A stretch of 64,000 bases of DNA from an uncultured Sulfitobacter sp. (lineage in GTDB: Bacteria; Pseudomonadota; Alphaproteobacteria; Rhodobacterales; Rhodobacteraceae). Below are positions 15,408-25,200 of this stretch, one piece after another. Each line of letters opens with the position of its first letter. The stretch's first letter is position 1. The notes under the pieces are model-generated. The model was not told the DNA's origin. It did no database searches and was given only the letters and a program-made list of their open reading frames with translations. Where the stretch lies: assembly GCF_947500075.1 (NCBI RefSeq), contig NZ_CANMQS010000006.1, positions 62,001 to 126,000 of the forward strand, in the 5' to 3' direction. Both the position numbers and the translations under genes were made by a program.

Positions 15408-16315
15408 CCGTGCCCTTTATCCCCTTCGCAGAAGCCGAGCCGCTGCTCGACTGGATCGGCCTCACCGATGCACTTGCCGCCGGGCATACCCTGCCAAAGG
15501 CCGAGATTGGCGATACCTTCCTCTACCGCAGCCCCGATACCCTGCTCAGCCGCGCAGCATGGATCGACGGGCTTGGCATGGCCGTCAAAACCGCGACCGT
15601 TTTTCCGGGCAACCCCGCCAAGGGAAAACCCATGATCAACGGCGGACTGAACCTCTATGCCGACGACGATGGCACGCTTGCCGCCATCGTGGACTTTCAC
15701 CTCGTTACCAAATGGAAGACCGCCGGGGACAGCCTGCTTGCCGCCCGCCGCCTTGCGCGCCCGGAGAGCGAAAACATCCTGATCGTCGGCGCAGGCAATC
15801 AGGGCCGCGCGCTCCACGCCGCCTACAGCGCGGCCTTCCCCCACGCGCAATTCACCGTCTGGAACCGCACCCGCGCCAATGCAGAGGTGATGGCGGACGC
15901 ACTCCCTAACCTCCGCATCGCCGACGATCTGGAAAGCGCCGTGCGCGCGGCGGACATCATCACCTCCGCCACCATGTCCACTGACCCGCTGATCCAAGGC
16001 GACTGGCTGCAACCGGGGCAACACGTCGACCTCATCGGCGCCTACCGCCCAGACATGCGGGAGGTCGATGATACCGCCCTCACCCGCGCCCGTGTCTTTG
16101 TCGACAGCTTCGACACCACCATCGGCCATATCGGAGAGATCAACATCCCCCTCGAAGCCGGCACAATCACCCGCGACCACCTGATCGCCGACTACTACGA
16201 CCTTGCCCGCTTCACCCGACTGCCGGACGACATCACCCTGTTCAAAAATGGCGGCGGTGCGCATCTGGATCTGATGACCAGCCGCTACATTCTGGACCGC
16301 TGGAACGCGGGTTAA
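15404..16315 (+). CDS. ornithine cyclodeaminase/mu-crystallin family protein
   Basis: A 303-residue NAD(P)-dependent enzyme family member. The Rossmann loop is ILIVGAGNQGRALHAAY (about 126-142), followed by VWNRTRANAE. The substrate-binding N-terminal part contains MAVKTATVFPGNPAKGKP with the conserved lysine. Family members include ornithine cyclodeaminase, alanine dehydrogenase and ketimine reductases, so the reaction cannot be fixed. It overlaps the HAD gene by ATGA. Its stop codon overlaps by three bases with the stop of the convergent MFS gene, leaving no intergenic space for a terminator. Confidence 0.87.
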   Translation: MTVPFIPFAEAEPLLDWIGLTDALAAGHTLPKAEIGDTFLYRSPDTLLSRAAWIDGLGMAVKTATVFPGNPAKGKPMINGGLNLYADDDGTLAAIVDFHLVTKWKTAGDSLLAARRLARPESENILIVGAGNQGRALHAAYSAAFPHAQFTVWNRTRANAEVMADALPNLRIADDLESAVRAADIITSATMSTDPLIQGDWLQPGQHVDLIGAYRPDMREVDDTALTRARVFVDSFDTTIGHIGEINIPLEAGTITRDHLIADYYDLARFTRLPDDITLFKNGGGAHLDLMTSRYILDRWNAG

Positions 16316-17553
16316 GCCGTCACCACGCCTTCCAGACGTTTCTCGCGAATGGGCAAATGCACAATCGCGCTGAACGCCCCGACGCCAACGCCGATCCACC
16401 ACACGGCGGTGTAGCTGCCAAATGCATCATACATCCGCCCGCCCAGCCAGATGCCCATGAAACTGCCAATCTGGTGGCTAAGGAAAATGATGCCGAACAA
16501 CGTGCCCATATACCGCAGCCCATAGATATGCGCGACCAACCCGGAGGTCAGCGGCACCGTCGCCAGCCACAGCGATCCCATCGCCAGCGAAAACACAATG
16601 ACTGTCATCGGCGTCATCGGCAGCAGGATGAACACTCCCGTCACCACCGTCCGCGCGGTATAGATCCCGGCCAGCAGGTACTTCTTTGGAAACCGCGCGC
16701 CGGCCCAGCCTGCCGCCAGCGTGCCTGCGATGTTGGCCAGACCGATCAGCGCAATCGCCCAGGCCCCCAGCGCCGACGTGGTCGTGATCCCCAGATTGTG
16801 CAGCACAGACCCAGCCATGATCGGCCCACAAACCTCTGTCACGAACGCAGGGAAATGCGCGGTGATGAACCCCAACTGATACCCGCATGAGAAAAAGCCG
16901 ACAAAGATCAACGTATAGGACGGATCCCTGAACGCTTTCACCAGAATCTCACCCAGGCTTTCCTCCAGCTCTGCCCGGCTGGCCATCGCAGGCGCGCGCA
17001 TCATCGGCAGCAAAAACAGCATCCCCATGATCGCAACCGCAAAGACCAGAAACACTGACTGCCAGCTCATCACGCCCAACAACCATTCGGCTGTCGGCGC
17101 GCCGAACACCTGCCCGACACTGCCCGCCGCCGTGACCATCGCCAAAGCCATCGACCGGTTCTCATCCGATGCCGCGCGCCCCACGACTGCCAGAACCACC
17201 CCAAACCCCGTGCCCGCAATGCCGAACCCCACCAGCCAGGCATAGGCCTGATGTGCAAAAGGCGTGACCGCATTGGCCGACAACACCAGTCCCAGCGCAT
17301 AGACCACCGCACCAATCACAATCGCCCGCCGGTCGCCGATCTTCTCCGCCACCGCGCCAAAGATCGGCTGGCCGATTCCCCACGCGAGGTTCTGAATGGC
17401 AATCGCCAGCGAAAACTCCGCCCGCAGCCAGCCAAATTCCTCCGCAATGGGGATCTGAAACACGCCGAATGACGCGCGAATGGCGAAACTGACAAGAATG
17501 ATTGCACAGCTCACCAGCAAGACCGGGGTGAACAGGGAGGCGGATTTGGTCAT
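16312..17553 (-). CDS. MFS transporter (monocarboxylate/oxalate-formate antiporter-like)
   Basis: A 413-residue protein with about 12 membrane segments and a central loop near residues 190-220 (RAPAMASRAELEESLGEILVKAFRDPSYT). The pattern FGVFQIPIAEEFGWLRAEFSLAIAIQNLAWGIGQPIFGAVAEKIGDRRAI is typical of the oxalate/formate-antiporter and monocarboxylate branch of the MFS. The ATG at 17553 begins the first conserved helix region; the open frame upstream is not conserved in composition. The substrate is unknown. An inverted repeat lies 15 bases upstream of the start and may be an operator. Confidence 0.87.
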   Translation of the reverse strand: MTKSASLFTPVLLVSCAIILVSFAIRASFGVFQIPIAEEFGWLRAEFSLAIAIQNLAWGIGQPIFGAVAEKIGDRRAIVIGAVVYALGLVLSANAVTPFAHQAYAWLVGFGIAGTGFGVVLAVVGRAASDENRSMALAMVTAAGSVGQVFGAPTAEWLLGVMSWQSVFLVFAVAIMGMLFLLPMMRAPAMASRAELEESLGEILVKAFRDPSYTLIFVGFFSCGYQLGFITAHFPAFVTEVCGPIMAGSVLHNLGITTTSALGAWAIALIGLANIAGTLAAGWAGARFPKKYLLAGIYTARTVVTGVFILLPMTPMTVIVFSLAMGSLWLATVPLTSGLVAHIYGLRYMGTLFGIIFLSHQIGSFMGIWLGGRMYDAFGSYTAVWWIGVGVGAFSAIVHLPIREKRLEGVVTA

Positions 17554-17567
17554 GGGGGCTCCGATAA

Positions 17568-17586
17568 GGTCACCGCAGATGTGACC
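17568..17586. promoter_or_regulatory. inverted repeat GGTCAC-N7-GTGACC upstream of the MFS gene
   Basis: Six-base perfect arms separated by seven bases are centred about 24 bases upstream of the MFS ATG, in the space shared with the divergent zapE gene. The arrangement suits a dimeric repressor, but no cognate regulator gene is adjacent. This is a position-based inference. Confidence 0.35.
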
Positions 17587-17691
17587 GCATGTACCGGGCA
17601 TGGTCAAACGACAAGTTGTGATGGCCGCAATTCCCAATCCCGAACGGTCGCACGCTTTTCAAACTGCAATCGGGCGTGTAAGCCCGACACG

Positions 17692-18753
17692 ATGACTGCG
17701 ATGACAGACCTTTATGCCGCGCACATTGCAGACGGCACCTTGCAGGCAGACGCCGCGCAGCAGGCCGTCCTGCCAGAGTTTGACCGCATCCAGACCGCCC
17801 TGAACCAACCCGTCAAAAAAGGGCTGTTCCGCAAAGCGCCGGAGCCGCCGAAGGGCCTTTATCTGTGGGGCGGCGTGGGGCGTGGCAAATCCATGCTGAT
17901 GGATCTGTTTGTTGAAAACCTGGGCGACATCCCCGCCCGCCGCGTTCATTTCCATGCCTTCATGCAGGAAATCCACAGCGCCATGCACGAGGTCCGCAAA
18001 ACCGGCGTGGATGATGCAATCGCACCGGTCGCGGCAGATGTCGCAGCCTCCGTGCGCTTGCTCGCCTTTGATGAAATGCAGATCACCGACATCACCGATG
18101 CGATGATCGTCGGCCGCTTGTTTGAAGCGCTCTTTGCGGCGGGTGTTGTGGTCATTACCACGTCCAACCGCATCCCGGACGATCTGTACAAACACGGGCT
18201 GAACCGGAACCTGTTTTTGCCCTTCATTGACCTGATCAAGGATCGGATGGTGGTCCATGAAATGGTCAGCCCCACCGACTACCGCCAGGACCGGCTTGCC
18301 GGGACGCCCGTTTATTTCACCCCCGCCGGGGCTGAGGCACGCGCGCAGATGGATGCGGTCTGGACCGATCTGACAGGGGGACCGGGCGCTCCGCTGACCC
18401 TGCGGGTCAAAGGGCGCGACGTGGTGCTTGACGCTTTTCGCAATGGCGTGGCCCGCTCGGGGTTTCATGACCTCTGTGGAAAGGCGCTTGGCCCCGCGGA
18501 CTATCTGGCCGTGGCAGAAGCGGTGCGGGTCCTGCTGCTGGATGACATCCCGCAACTGGGCCGCAGCAACTTCAACGAAGCCAAACGCTTCGTCACCTTG
18601 ATTGATGCGCTTTATGAAGCGCGCGTTCGGCTCATCTGCTCTGCCGCGGCAGCGCCGGAGATGCTCTACGTCGAGGGGGAAGGCACGTTCGAATTTGCGC
18701 GCACAGCGTCACGCCTGCGCGAAATGCAGTCAGAGGGTTGGGGCGAAGAATAA
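17692..18753 (+). CDS. zapE: cell division protein ZapE (AFG1-like ATPase)
   Basis: A 353-residue P-loop ATPase of the AFG1/ZapE family, which in E. coli associates with the Z-ring and modulates FtsZ bundling under stress. Visible motifs are Walker A LWGGVGRGKSMLMD (about 58-71), FHAFMQEIHSAMHEVR after it, Walker B LLAFDEMQITD, and the sensor ITTSNRIPDDLYKHGLNRNLFLPFI. The C-terminus LDDIPQLGRSNFNEAKRFVTLIDALYE is strongly family-like. The ATG at 17692 or the one at 17701 gives the normal length; the open frame upstream of them is not similar to the family. It is transcribed alone, divergent from the MFS gene. Confidence 0.94.
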   Translation: MTAMTDLYAAHIADGTLQADAAQQAVLPEFDRIQTALNQPVKKGLFRKAPEPPKGLYLWGGVGRGKSMLMDLFVENLGDIPARRVHFHAFMQEIHSAMHEVRKTGVDDAIAPVAADVAASVRLLAFDEMQITDITDAMIVGRLFEALFAAGVVVITTSNRIPDDLYKHGLNRNLFLPFIDLIKDRMVVHEMVSPTDYRQDRLAGTPVYFTPAGAEARAQMDAVWTDLTGGPGAPLTLRVKGRDVVLDAFRNGVARSGFHDLCGKALGPADYLAVAEAVRVLLLDDIPQLGRSNFNEAKRFVTLIDALYEARVRLICSAAAAPEMLYVEGEGTFEFARTASRLREMQSEGWGEE

Positions 18754-18775
18754 GATCGCCGCCCCGCCAACAACC

Positions 18776-18970
18776 TCAGCCGTCAGAAGCAATAACCAAT
18801 TCACCACCGGTGACAGGCACCTCTGGATGATAGGGCGCGTTGCTTTCTGAAATGAACCAAAGGCCACCAAAAATAATGCCGATGCCGACAGCCGCAAAAA
18901 TTGCCTGTGCGCGGGTAATACGGTCGGATTCCGCCCCCAACGCCCCGCGTGGGTCGCTCAAATGTGCCAT
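18776..18970 (-). CDS. 64-residue single-pass membrane protein of unknown function
   Basis: A small protein with a short basic/acidic N-terminus (MAHLSDPRGALGAESDRITRAQ), one membrane segment (about residues 23-41, AIFAAVGIGIIFGGLWFIS) and a periplasm-facing C-tail. GAGGAGAG before the ATG is a strong ribosome site, and a candidate promoter lies upstream. Both support a real gene despite its size. I do not recognise the family. Confidence 0.75.
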   Translation of the reverse strand: MAHLSDPRGALGAESDRITRAQAIFAAVGIGIIFGGLWFISESNAPYHPEVPVTGGELVIASDG

Positions 18971-19028
18971 AGCACTCTCCTCAGTCTTTTCAGTATTTTG
19001 CGGTCATGCCGCTTTCTGAATTGTGCTC

Positions 19029-19056
19029 AGGGTACACTAAGAAGTGGTTACCGCAA
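19029..19056 (-). promoter_or_regulatory. candidate sigma-70 promoter for the 64-residue membrane protein
   Basis: Read on the minus strand, TTGCGG (19051-19056) and TACCCT (19029-19034) are separated by 16 bases. They lie about 60 bases upstream of the ATG at 18970. A small hairpin (GCGG/CCGC, 19000-19012) lies in the predicted leader. Confidence 0.35.
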
Positions 19057-19099
19057 TATGGAAAGTTTCCGGATTTTGAACAATCATGTTAATGCGTGG

Positions 19100-20374
19100 T
19101 TAATTGTTCTCACGTAGAATCGCACCTGCAAGGTAGAGCGATCCGCAGATCAGGATGCGCGCATCCGGGTTCTGGTCCAGAATACGGTCCATCGCCGCTT
19201 CGATGTTTTCCGCTTCAAATGCTTCAAATCCGGCCGCGCGCGCCGCTGCTGCTGTCTGAGCCGCTGGCAAGGTTGCGGCTTCTCCGGGGATGGAGACCGC
19301 ATGCAGGCTCCGTGCCTGTGCCGCCAGCGGGCGCAGATAACCGCCAATGTCCTTGGTGTTCAGCATCCCGCAGATCAGATGCGTCTCCCGGTCCGGCCCT
19401 TCGGCCAGCACCGACGCCAGCGCCTCTCCAGCCGCCGGGTTATGCCCGCCATCCAGCCACACATCAGCACGCCCCGCGCGCTCCACCAACGGGCCACCCA
19501 CCAGCCGCTGCATCCGTGCAGGCCAGCTCACATCGCGCATCGCGGCTTCAAAAGCCGCCTCCCCGCGTTGCAGATGCCGCAAAGCCGCCAGCGCCGTGCC
19601 CGCGTTCTCAATCTGATGCGCGCCGCGCAGCGCGGGCAATGGCAGGTCCAGCAACCCGTCTTCGTCCTGAAAGATCAACCGCCCGCCCTCAACGCTGACA
19701 TGCCAATGCTGACCATGCACCAGCAGCGGCGCACCCAGTTTGGCCGCACGCGCTTCGATCACCTCCAGCGCTTCGTCTTCCTGCCGCCCCACAACACAGG
19801 GCACCCCGCGTTTGAGGATCCCGGCTTTCTCCCCGGCTATGGCACCCAGCGTGTCGCCCAGAAACTGCTGATGGTCGATGGAGACCGGCGTGATCACACA
19901 AAGCGCAGGTTCATCCACCACGTTCGTCGCATCCAGACGCCCGCCCAGACCGACTTCAAGCAGGGTATAATCCGCAGGGGTACGGGAAAACGCCAGCAAG
20001 GCAGCGGCGGTCGTGATCTCAAAATAGGTAATCGCCGCCGTGCCATTTGCGGCATAACATTCATCCAGCACATCCGTCAGCGCGGGTTCACTGATCAAGG
20101 TGCCTGCCAGCCTGATCCGCTCATGAAATCGCGCCAGATGCGGCGAGGTATAGACATGCGCAGACGCGCCCGCCCCCTCAAGCCCCGCGCGGATCATTGC
20201 CAGCGTCGATCCCTTGCCGTTGGTGCCTGCCACGTGAATGACCGGTGGCATGTCCTTCTGCGGATCGCCCAAAGCGCCCAGCAACCGCCACATCCGGTCC
20301 AGCGTGAGGTCAATGATCTTGGGGTGCAACGCCATCATCCGCTCAAGGATGATGTCCGATGTGGCCGCGCTCAT
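19100..20374 (-). CDS. folC: bifunctional folylpolyglutamate synthase/dihydrofolate synthase
   Basis: A 424-residue Mur-ligase-fold enzyme that adds glutamate to dihydropteroate and extends folate polyglutamates using ATP. The P-loop is [14 protein letters not shown] (about 47-60), with [15 protein letters not shown] following and the folate-loop residues around it. [17 protein letters not shown] and [30 protein letters not shown] are diagnostic of FolC. The C-terminal ligand domain begins near [15 protein letters not shown]. It overlaps accD by ATGA, an arrangement common in proteobacteria. Confidence 0.96.
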   Translation of the reverse strand: MSAATSDIILERMMALHPKIIDLTLDRMWRLLGALGDPQKDMPPVIHVAGTNGKGSTLAMIRAGLEGAGASAHVYTSPHLARFHERIRLAGTLISEPALTDVLDECYAANGTAAITYFEITTAAALLAFSRTPADYTLLEVGLGGRLDATNVVDEPALCVITPVSIDHQQFLGDTLGAIAGEKAGILKRGVPCVVGRQEDEALEVIEARAAKLGAPLLVHGQHWHVSVEGGRLIFQDEDGLLDLPLPALRGAHQIENAGTALAALRHLQRGEAAFEAAMRDVSWPARMQRLVGGPLVERAGRADVWLDGGHNPAAGEALASVLAEGPDRETHLICGMLNTKDIGGYLRPLAAQARSLHAVSIPGEAATLPAAQTAAAARAAGFEAFEAENIEAAMDRILDQNPDARILICGSLYLAGAILRENN

Positions 20375-21318
20375 TTCTTGGAGGTCTCCGGCGCCTCGGT
20401 CTCATCACTCAGCGCGTGATCCAGATCACCACCCGGTTCGGGTGGTGGCAGATCCCCCCGCACGGCAGGGGGCAACCCCAGCAGCATGCGCGTGATGGTG
20501 ATCAATTCCTCGCGCAGCTCGGTGCGCGATGTGACCCGGTCCAGCATCCCGTGATCCAGCAGGTATTCCGCCCGCTGGAACCCGTCAGGCAGCTTTTCGC
20601 GGATGGTCTGTTCAATCACCCGTGGTCCGGCAAAACAGATCAGCGCATTGGGTTCAGCGATATGCACATCGCCCAGCATCGCATAACTGGCCGTCACACC
20701 GCCGGTGGTCGGATGGGTCAGCACCACGATGTAAGGCAGGCCCGCCTCTTTGAGCATCTGAACCGCCACAGTCGTGCGCGGCATCTGCATCAGGCTCAAT
20801 ATCCCTTCCTGCATCCGCGCGCCTCCGGCGGCGGAAAACAGGATCAGCGGGCGCTTCAGCTTCACCGCCTCTTCCGCCGCGGCGATGATCGCGTTGCCCA
20901 CATACATCCCCATGGAACCGGCCATGAAGGAAAAGTCCTGACAGGCCGCCACAATCGGCGTGCGCCCGATCTCTCCGGTGGCCACCAGCATCGCCTCGGC
21001 CTCTCCGGTTTGCTTTTGCGCGGCCTTCAGCCGGTCCGGATACCGCTTCTGATCGCGAAACTGCAACGGATCGGCAGGCGGTGAGGGCACGGCAACCTCG
21101 GTAAAGATCCCACCATCAAACAGAGAGATAAACCGGTCCCGCGGCCCGATCGGCATGTGATGCCCGCAATTCGTGCAGACGTTCAGATTGTCTGAAACCT
21201 CTCGGTGAAACAGCATCGTTCCACAGTCATCACACTTGGTCCAAAGATTGTCCGGCGTCTCCCGACGCGAAAAGATCGAGTTGATCCGGGGGCGGACGTA
21301 ATTCGTGATCCAGTTCAT
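20371..21318 (-). CDS. accD: acetyl-CoA carboxylase carboxyltransferase subunit beta
   Basis: A 315-residue subunit that, with AccA, transfers CO2 from carboxybiotin to acetyl-CoA to make malonyl-CoA for fatty acid synthesis. The N-terminal zinc ribbon has Cys29, Cys32, Cys48 and Cys51 (KCDDCG...VCTNCGHH). The crotonase-like carboxyltransferase domain shows [39 protein letters not shown] and [46 protein letters not shown] lies five bases before the ATG. It is the first gene of an accD-folC operon. Confidence 0.97.
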   Translation of the reverse strand: MNWITNYVRPRINSIFSRRETPDNLWTKCDDCGTMLFHREVSDNLNVCTNCGHHMPIGPRDRFISLFDGGIFTEVAVPSPPADPLQFRDQKRYPDRLKAAQKQTGEAEAMLVATGEIGRTPIVAACQDFSFMAGSMGMYVGNAIIAAAEEAVKLKRPLILFSAAGGARMQEGILSLMQMPRTTVAVQMLKEAGLPYIVVLTHPTTGGVTASYAMLGDVHIAEPNALICFAGPRVIEQTIREKLPDGFQRAEYLLDHGMLDRVTSRTELREELITITRMLLGLPPAVRGDLPPPEPGGDLDHALSDETEAPETSKK

Positions 21319-21376
21319 TGAAATCCTCTAAGGACGCTTGTTCATTGGAGATACGCCCGCGCAGGGTAAATTGCAA

Positions 21377-22276
21377 TCAACGGCGTATCGCCAGCCGGGC
21401 GGCAAGCCATGCAACGAACATCGCCGCAAAGTCAACCAACAGCCAATCGCGCACCGCATCTGCGTCCGAAAACCCGAACGGCGTCAGATATAGCGCAAGA
21501 CCCGACATCTGATCCGGCACAGCCACGAACACCAGCGCAAGGACATTGTTCACCAGATGCACGGCAATCGCCGGACCAAGCGTGCCCGCCCGCGCCGTCA
21601 GATCCGCCATCAGCACTCCAAAGACGGTGGCCCATACCGCAACCATCATGGCATTGTCGCCCAGCATATCAGGCTGGTAGTGCAACAGACCGAAAAGGCC
21701 CGACGGCACAATCATCCAGATCAGCGGAGACTGAAACCGCGCCGCCAGCTGTTGCTGAACATAGCCGCGAAAGAACACCTCCTCCGCACCCACCTGGATC
21801 AGCAAGGCGAGGATCGAAAACGGCAAAATGGCCAACCAAGGCCCAAAAGACAGGTTGGCCGTCAGACCCTCTCCCATGCCCCAGGGCGGCAGAATGGCAA
21901 GAACCACATTCAGCAGGATCAGGAGGGCGCAAACCCGCACAAACTGCGCGACCAGAACGGGCCACGGCCCCAGAACGGACCGCAAGGGACGTTGGTGCAT
22001 CACCCGCGCAGCAAGGCCCGTGGCCGGAATGATCATGCCGAAACTGATCAGAAACACAATCACGGCAAGGGGCGTACTGCCAGCCACCATCTGCTGATGC
22101 AGTATCTCAGATCGGGCACCAAACAGCGTATAGACACTGGCAAAAAAGACCTGGTTCAGCGTCACATAGACGATGCCCGCCACAAACACGCCCACCAGCA
22201 AACGCCAAAGCTGATCATAGGCCCGCGCCGGGGCGACAAGGACTTCATGCGCCCGATAGTCGGGCCTCCCGCTCAA
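21377..22276 (-). CDS. CPBP family intramembrane metalloprotease
   Basis: A 299-residue polytopic membrane protein with a C-terminal CPBP/abortive-infection (Abi, CAAX-protease-like) domain. The expected motifs are present: EEVFFRGYVQQQL (EExxxR), FGLLHYQPD (FxxxH) and AIAVHLVNNVLALVF (HxxxN), which together form the intramembrane metal site. The only in-frame start consistent with the upstream gene is TTG at 22276, which overlaps the upstream stop as TTGA and suggests translation by coupling. No good independent ribosome site is present. It is tightly linked to the degenerate ABC-like protein upstream, so that protein or a shared membrane partner is a candidate substrate. Enzymatic activity is inferred, not shown. 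Confidence 0.85.
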   Translation of the reverse strand: MSGRPDYRAHEVLVAPARAYDQLWRLLVGVFVAGIVYVTLNQVFFASVYTLFGARSEILHQQMVAGSTPLAVIVFLISFGMIIPATGLAARVMHQRPLRSVLGPWPVLVAQFVRVCALLILLNVVLAILPPWGMGEGLTANLSFGPWLAILPFSILALLIQVGAEEVFFRGYVQQQLAARFQSPLIWMIVPSGLFGLLHYQPDMLGDNAMMVAVWATVFGVLMADLTARAGTLGPAIAVHLVNNVLALVFVAVPDQMSGLALYLTPFGFSDADAVRDWLLVDFAAMFVAWLAARLAIRR

Positions 22277-25200
22277 CGGCTTTCTGCCTTGGCCGTGATC
22301 GGCGGGGCGGGCGACTGCTCATCTGGGTTGATAACAATGCCGGACGCAATCAGCCTTTCCGCAGCACCGGTCAGATGCCCGCCCACCGTCTTCAGCAGGC
22401 TCAGAAGGACCGTGTTGTCCCCTTCGACAACAGCCCGGAACTGATCCGCCCCGATACGCAGAAACTTGGTCTTTTCAACGGCCACCAGATCCAGTTGGCG
22501 TGGCTCATCAATCAAGACCGCCAGATCGCCAATCAACCGCCCCGGTTCAACGTTGGTGACATGGTGCAGCACACCGTCTTCATCGGTGTATCCCATCTCT
22601 CCCAGACCGGACAAACACAGGTAAGCCGCGTCCGGCCTGTCACCTGCGGTAAAGATCCGGGTGCCGGGCTCGACCTCATACCATTGCGCCGCAAAGGCCA
22701 GCAGCCGCTGGTTGCGCGCATCCAGATCGGAAAACAGATCCGCGCGCGCCAGAATACGCATCTTGCGGCGCAGGTCTTCGGAGCCGCTCGCTTCATCCAG
22801 CATGGTGTCTGTTTCAGCCAGCCCGTCCACGTGACCATTGCGGATGACCACATGCATGTCGAAATCCTGTGGATTTTCGAACTTGTCATCCAGATAGATC
22901 TGCGTGGCTTCCGGCAGCAGGTCCTGCAACCTGTCGCGAATGGCAGAGCGGGCTTCGGCATCCTGATCGTCCAGAACCCGGTCAAATATCATCAGATCCG
23001 GGCGTTTGATCACCGCGCGCCCAATTGCGGCCCGTTCCTGGAAGATTGCATTGAGGTTGCTGCCGCCAATCGATGTCGGAATATCAAACAGCATCGTCGC
23101 CACGTCCCGCCGCAGATCATGTTTGCGCAACACATCCGCCACCACGTCCTGCACCAGATCGGCCTGCAATCCGGCCACGGCAGAAATCCGGCCAAACAGC
23201 AGGTTTTCAAGGATCGTCAGGCGCGGAATGTAGGTGTCATATTCAATCGGAATGAACATCTCTTTCGCCCGCTCCCGCAGCGCAGGACCCTGCGCGCGCC
23301 GGATCTCAAGAATTTCCTCTTTGAAGCTTTCCGGAAAGGTTGGCCCGATCTGCTCTGCGGTGAAGGCAAAGGGGACGGTCAGCAGCAGCGTGAACTCTTC
23401 TTCCGTCAGGGCCGCATCGCCCTTCTCCCTGCGGCGGGTCGCGATTTCCACCAGCCGCTCATACAGGGCTTCTTCAATATCCAACGCCGTGAACAACGGA
23501 TGCCCGGTGCCATCGCGCCCAAAGGTCTGGCGCAAGGTTTCGACCAATGTCTGCGAGATCGCAATGATCTGCGCGCCCAACCCATGCTCCATCACCATGC
23601 CAAGGAAGGCCTTCTCACCGGCCAGCCCTTCAATGCTGATGTTGCGGCGGGGCGCGGCAAACATCAGGTTCCCGCCCAGCGGCACCGCCGGATTGAACCG
23701 TTCCGGGTCCATCCGGTAAACCACCTTGTCCAGACCGTCCTCCTGCAACCGCGCGTGCACTTCGTCGCGCAAACCGACCAGCCGCGCCGTCAATTCGGGG
23801 TGCTGTTCGGGGTCGACTTTCTGATGCATCATCCGCTCGAACAGCAACTGCCCGGTGCCCAGCGCCTCCACCACCTGGAACCACCAGCGATAAATGTCAT
23901 CGCTGTTATCAAGATCGGCCAGCGCCGGGTCGAGCCAATCCGCCTTGGTGCTGTCCAGACTGTTGCCGGAGCGGAACGCCTCAATCGCAGTGCGGTCCAG
24001 ATGCTTGGGGTCCCACAGCACCGTCTTCGGGCTGGTCCTGAGCGGCATCAGCAGGTTGTCCCCCACCGATCCACGGAACAGATAGGGCTGTGCACGGGCA
24101 TACCCGATGCGCGCGGCCAGCACCGATTGGTGGAGCGTCGACACATCATGCCCCGCCAGCGTGACTTTCCCGCGTACCGGCAGAATCTCCCGCGTCAGCA
24201 CCTCTGCAAAGGCCGTTCGTTCAGATTGCGCAGGAATTTCCATCGCCACACGGCTGCCTGCCGGAATGGTCAGGCTCACGTCTTCCAGCAACAGGTTCCC
24301 GTCCATGTTCCGAACGGTCACGTTTTCCAGCTCGATATCACCACGCAGATGCGGGATCTCATCGGGCTGACCTGAAATCAGGTCCTCATCAATCATGTTC
24401 CGCGGGGCAAACCGCTCCGTCACGATATCCCAGCGCAGCGACATGTCCTGCGTCTGGTTGTAATAAGTCAGCAATTCCTTCCACGGGCTGCTAAGATCCT
24501 TGTACGCCGCCAGCGCCGCCACCAACGCACCGACAGTGATCTCTCCTTTGATGGCCAGATACCCGCCGACGGAATAGAAAAAGAATGGCGTCAGCTGGGT
24601 GATGAAGTTGTTGAGAAACTTCATGAAGAATTTTTTCTGGTAGATGCGGAACCGCACATCAAAGAGCCGCCCCAGACGGTCCGTATATTGCGCCATGCGC
24701 AGACGCCAGCCGCCGTTGGTGCGCAGATCAGTGATGCCCGCCGCTGTCTCGCCAATCTCTCCGGCCAGCAAACGCACTTCGCCAATCCGTTCCTTGTTCA
24801 GCAGGTTGATCTGCCGCTGCAACAGCGGGATCACATAGGCCTGCAACGGGATCAGCGCGACCCCCGCAAGCCCGAACCAGAAGGATTGCAGAAACAGGAA
24901 CAAGACGATGATCGCCATCTGCCCGGCCTGAAACACCGGCTGCGCCACCGCATCGCCCATCAGCCCGCCCATCGGCTCCGCCTCAGAGGTGACCATGGAT
25001 ACCAACTCACCCTGGCTGGTGTTCTGGTAATAGCTGCGGGGGAACAGCATCATCCGGTTCAGCAATTGATACCGGAACCGGCGCAGCATCCGCTCGGCTA
25101 GCACGCCTTTCATGGTGTTCAGGCGCATCTTGAGCAACCCGTGCACCAGCACCGCCGCCAGATAGCCAAAACACAACGTCATCAGGAACTGCACCTGGCT

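Noticed and set aside
22375..24375. 666-residue open frame on the plus strand opposite the ABC-like gene
   Set aside because: The translation is low-complexity and rich in Arg, Gln and His, as expected from antisense of GC-rich DNA.
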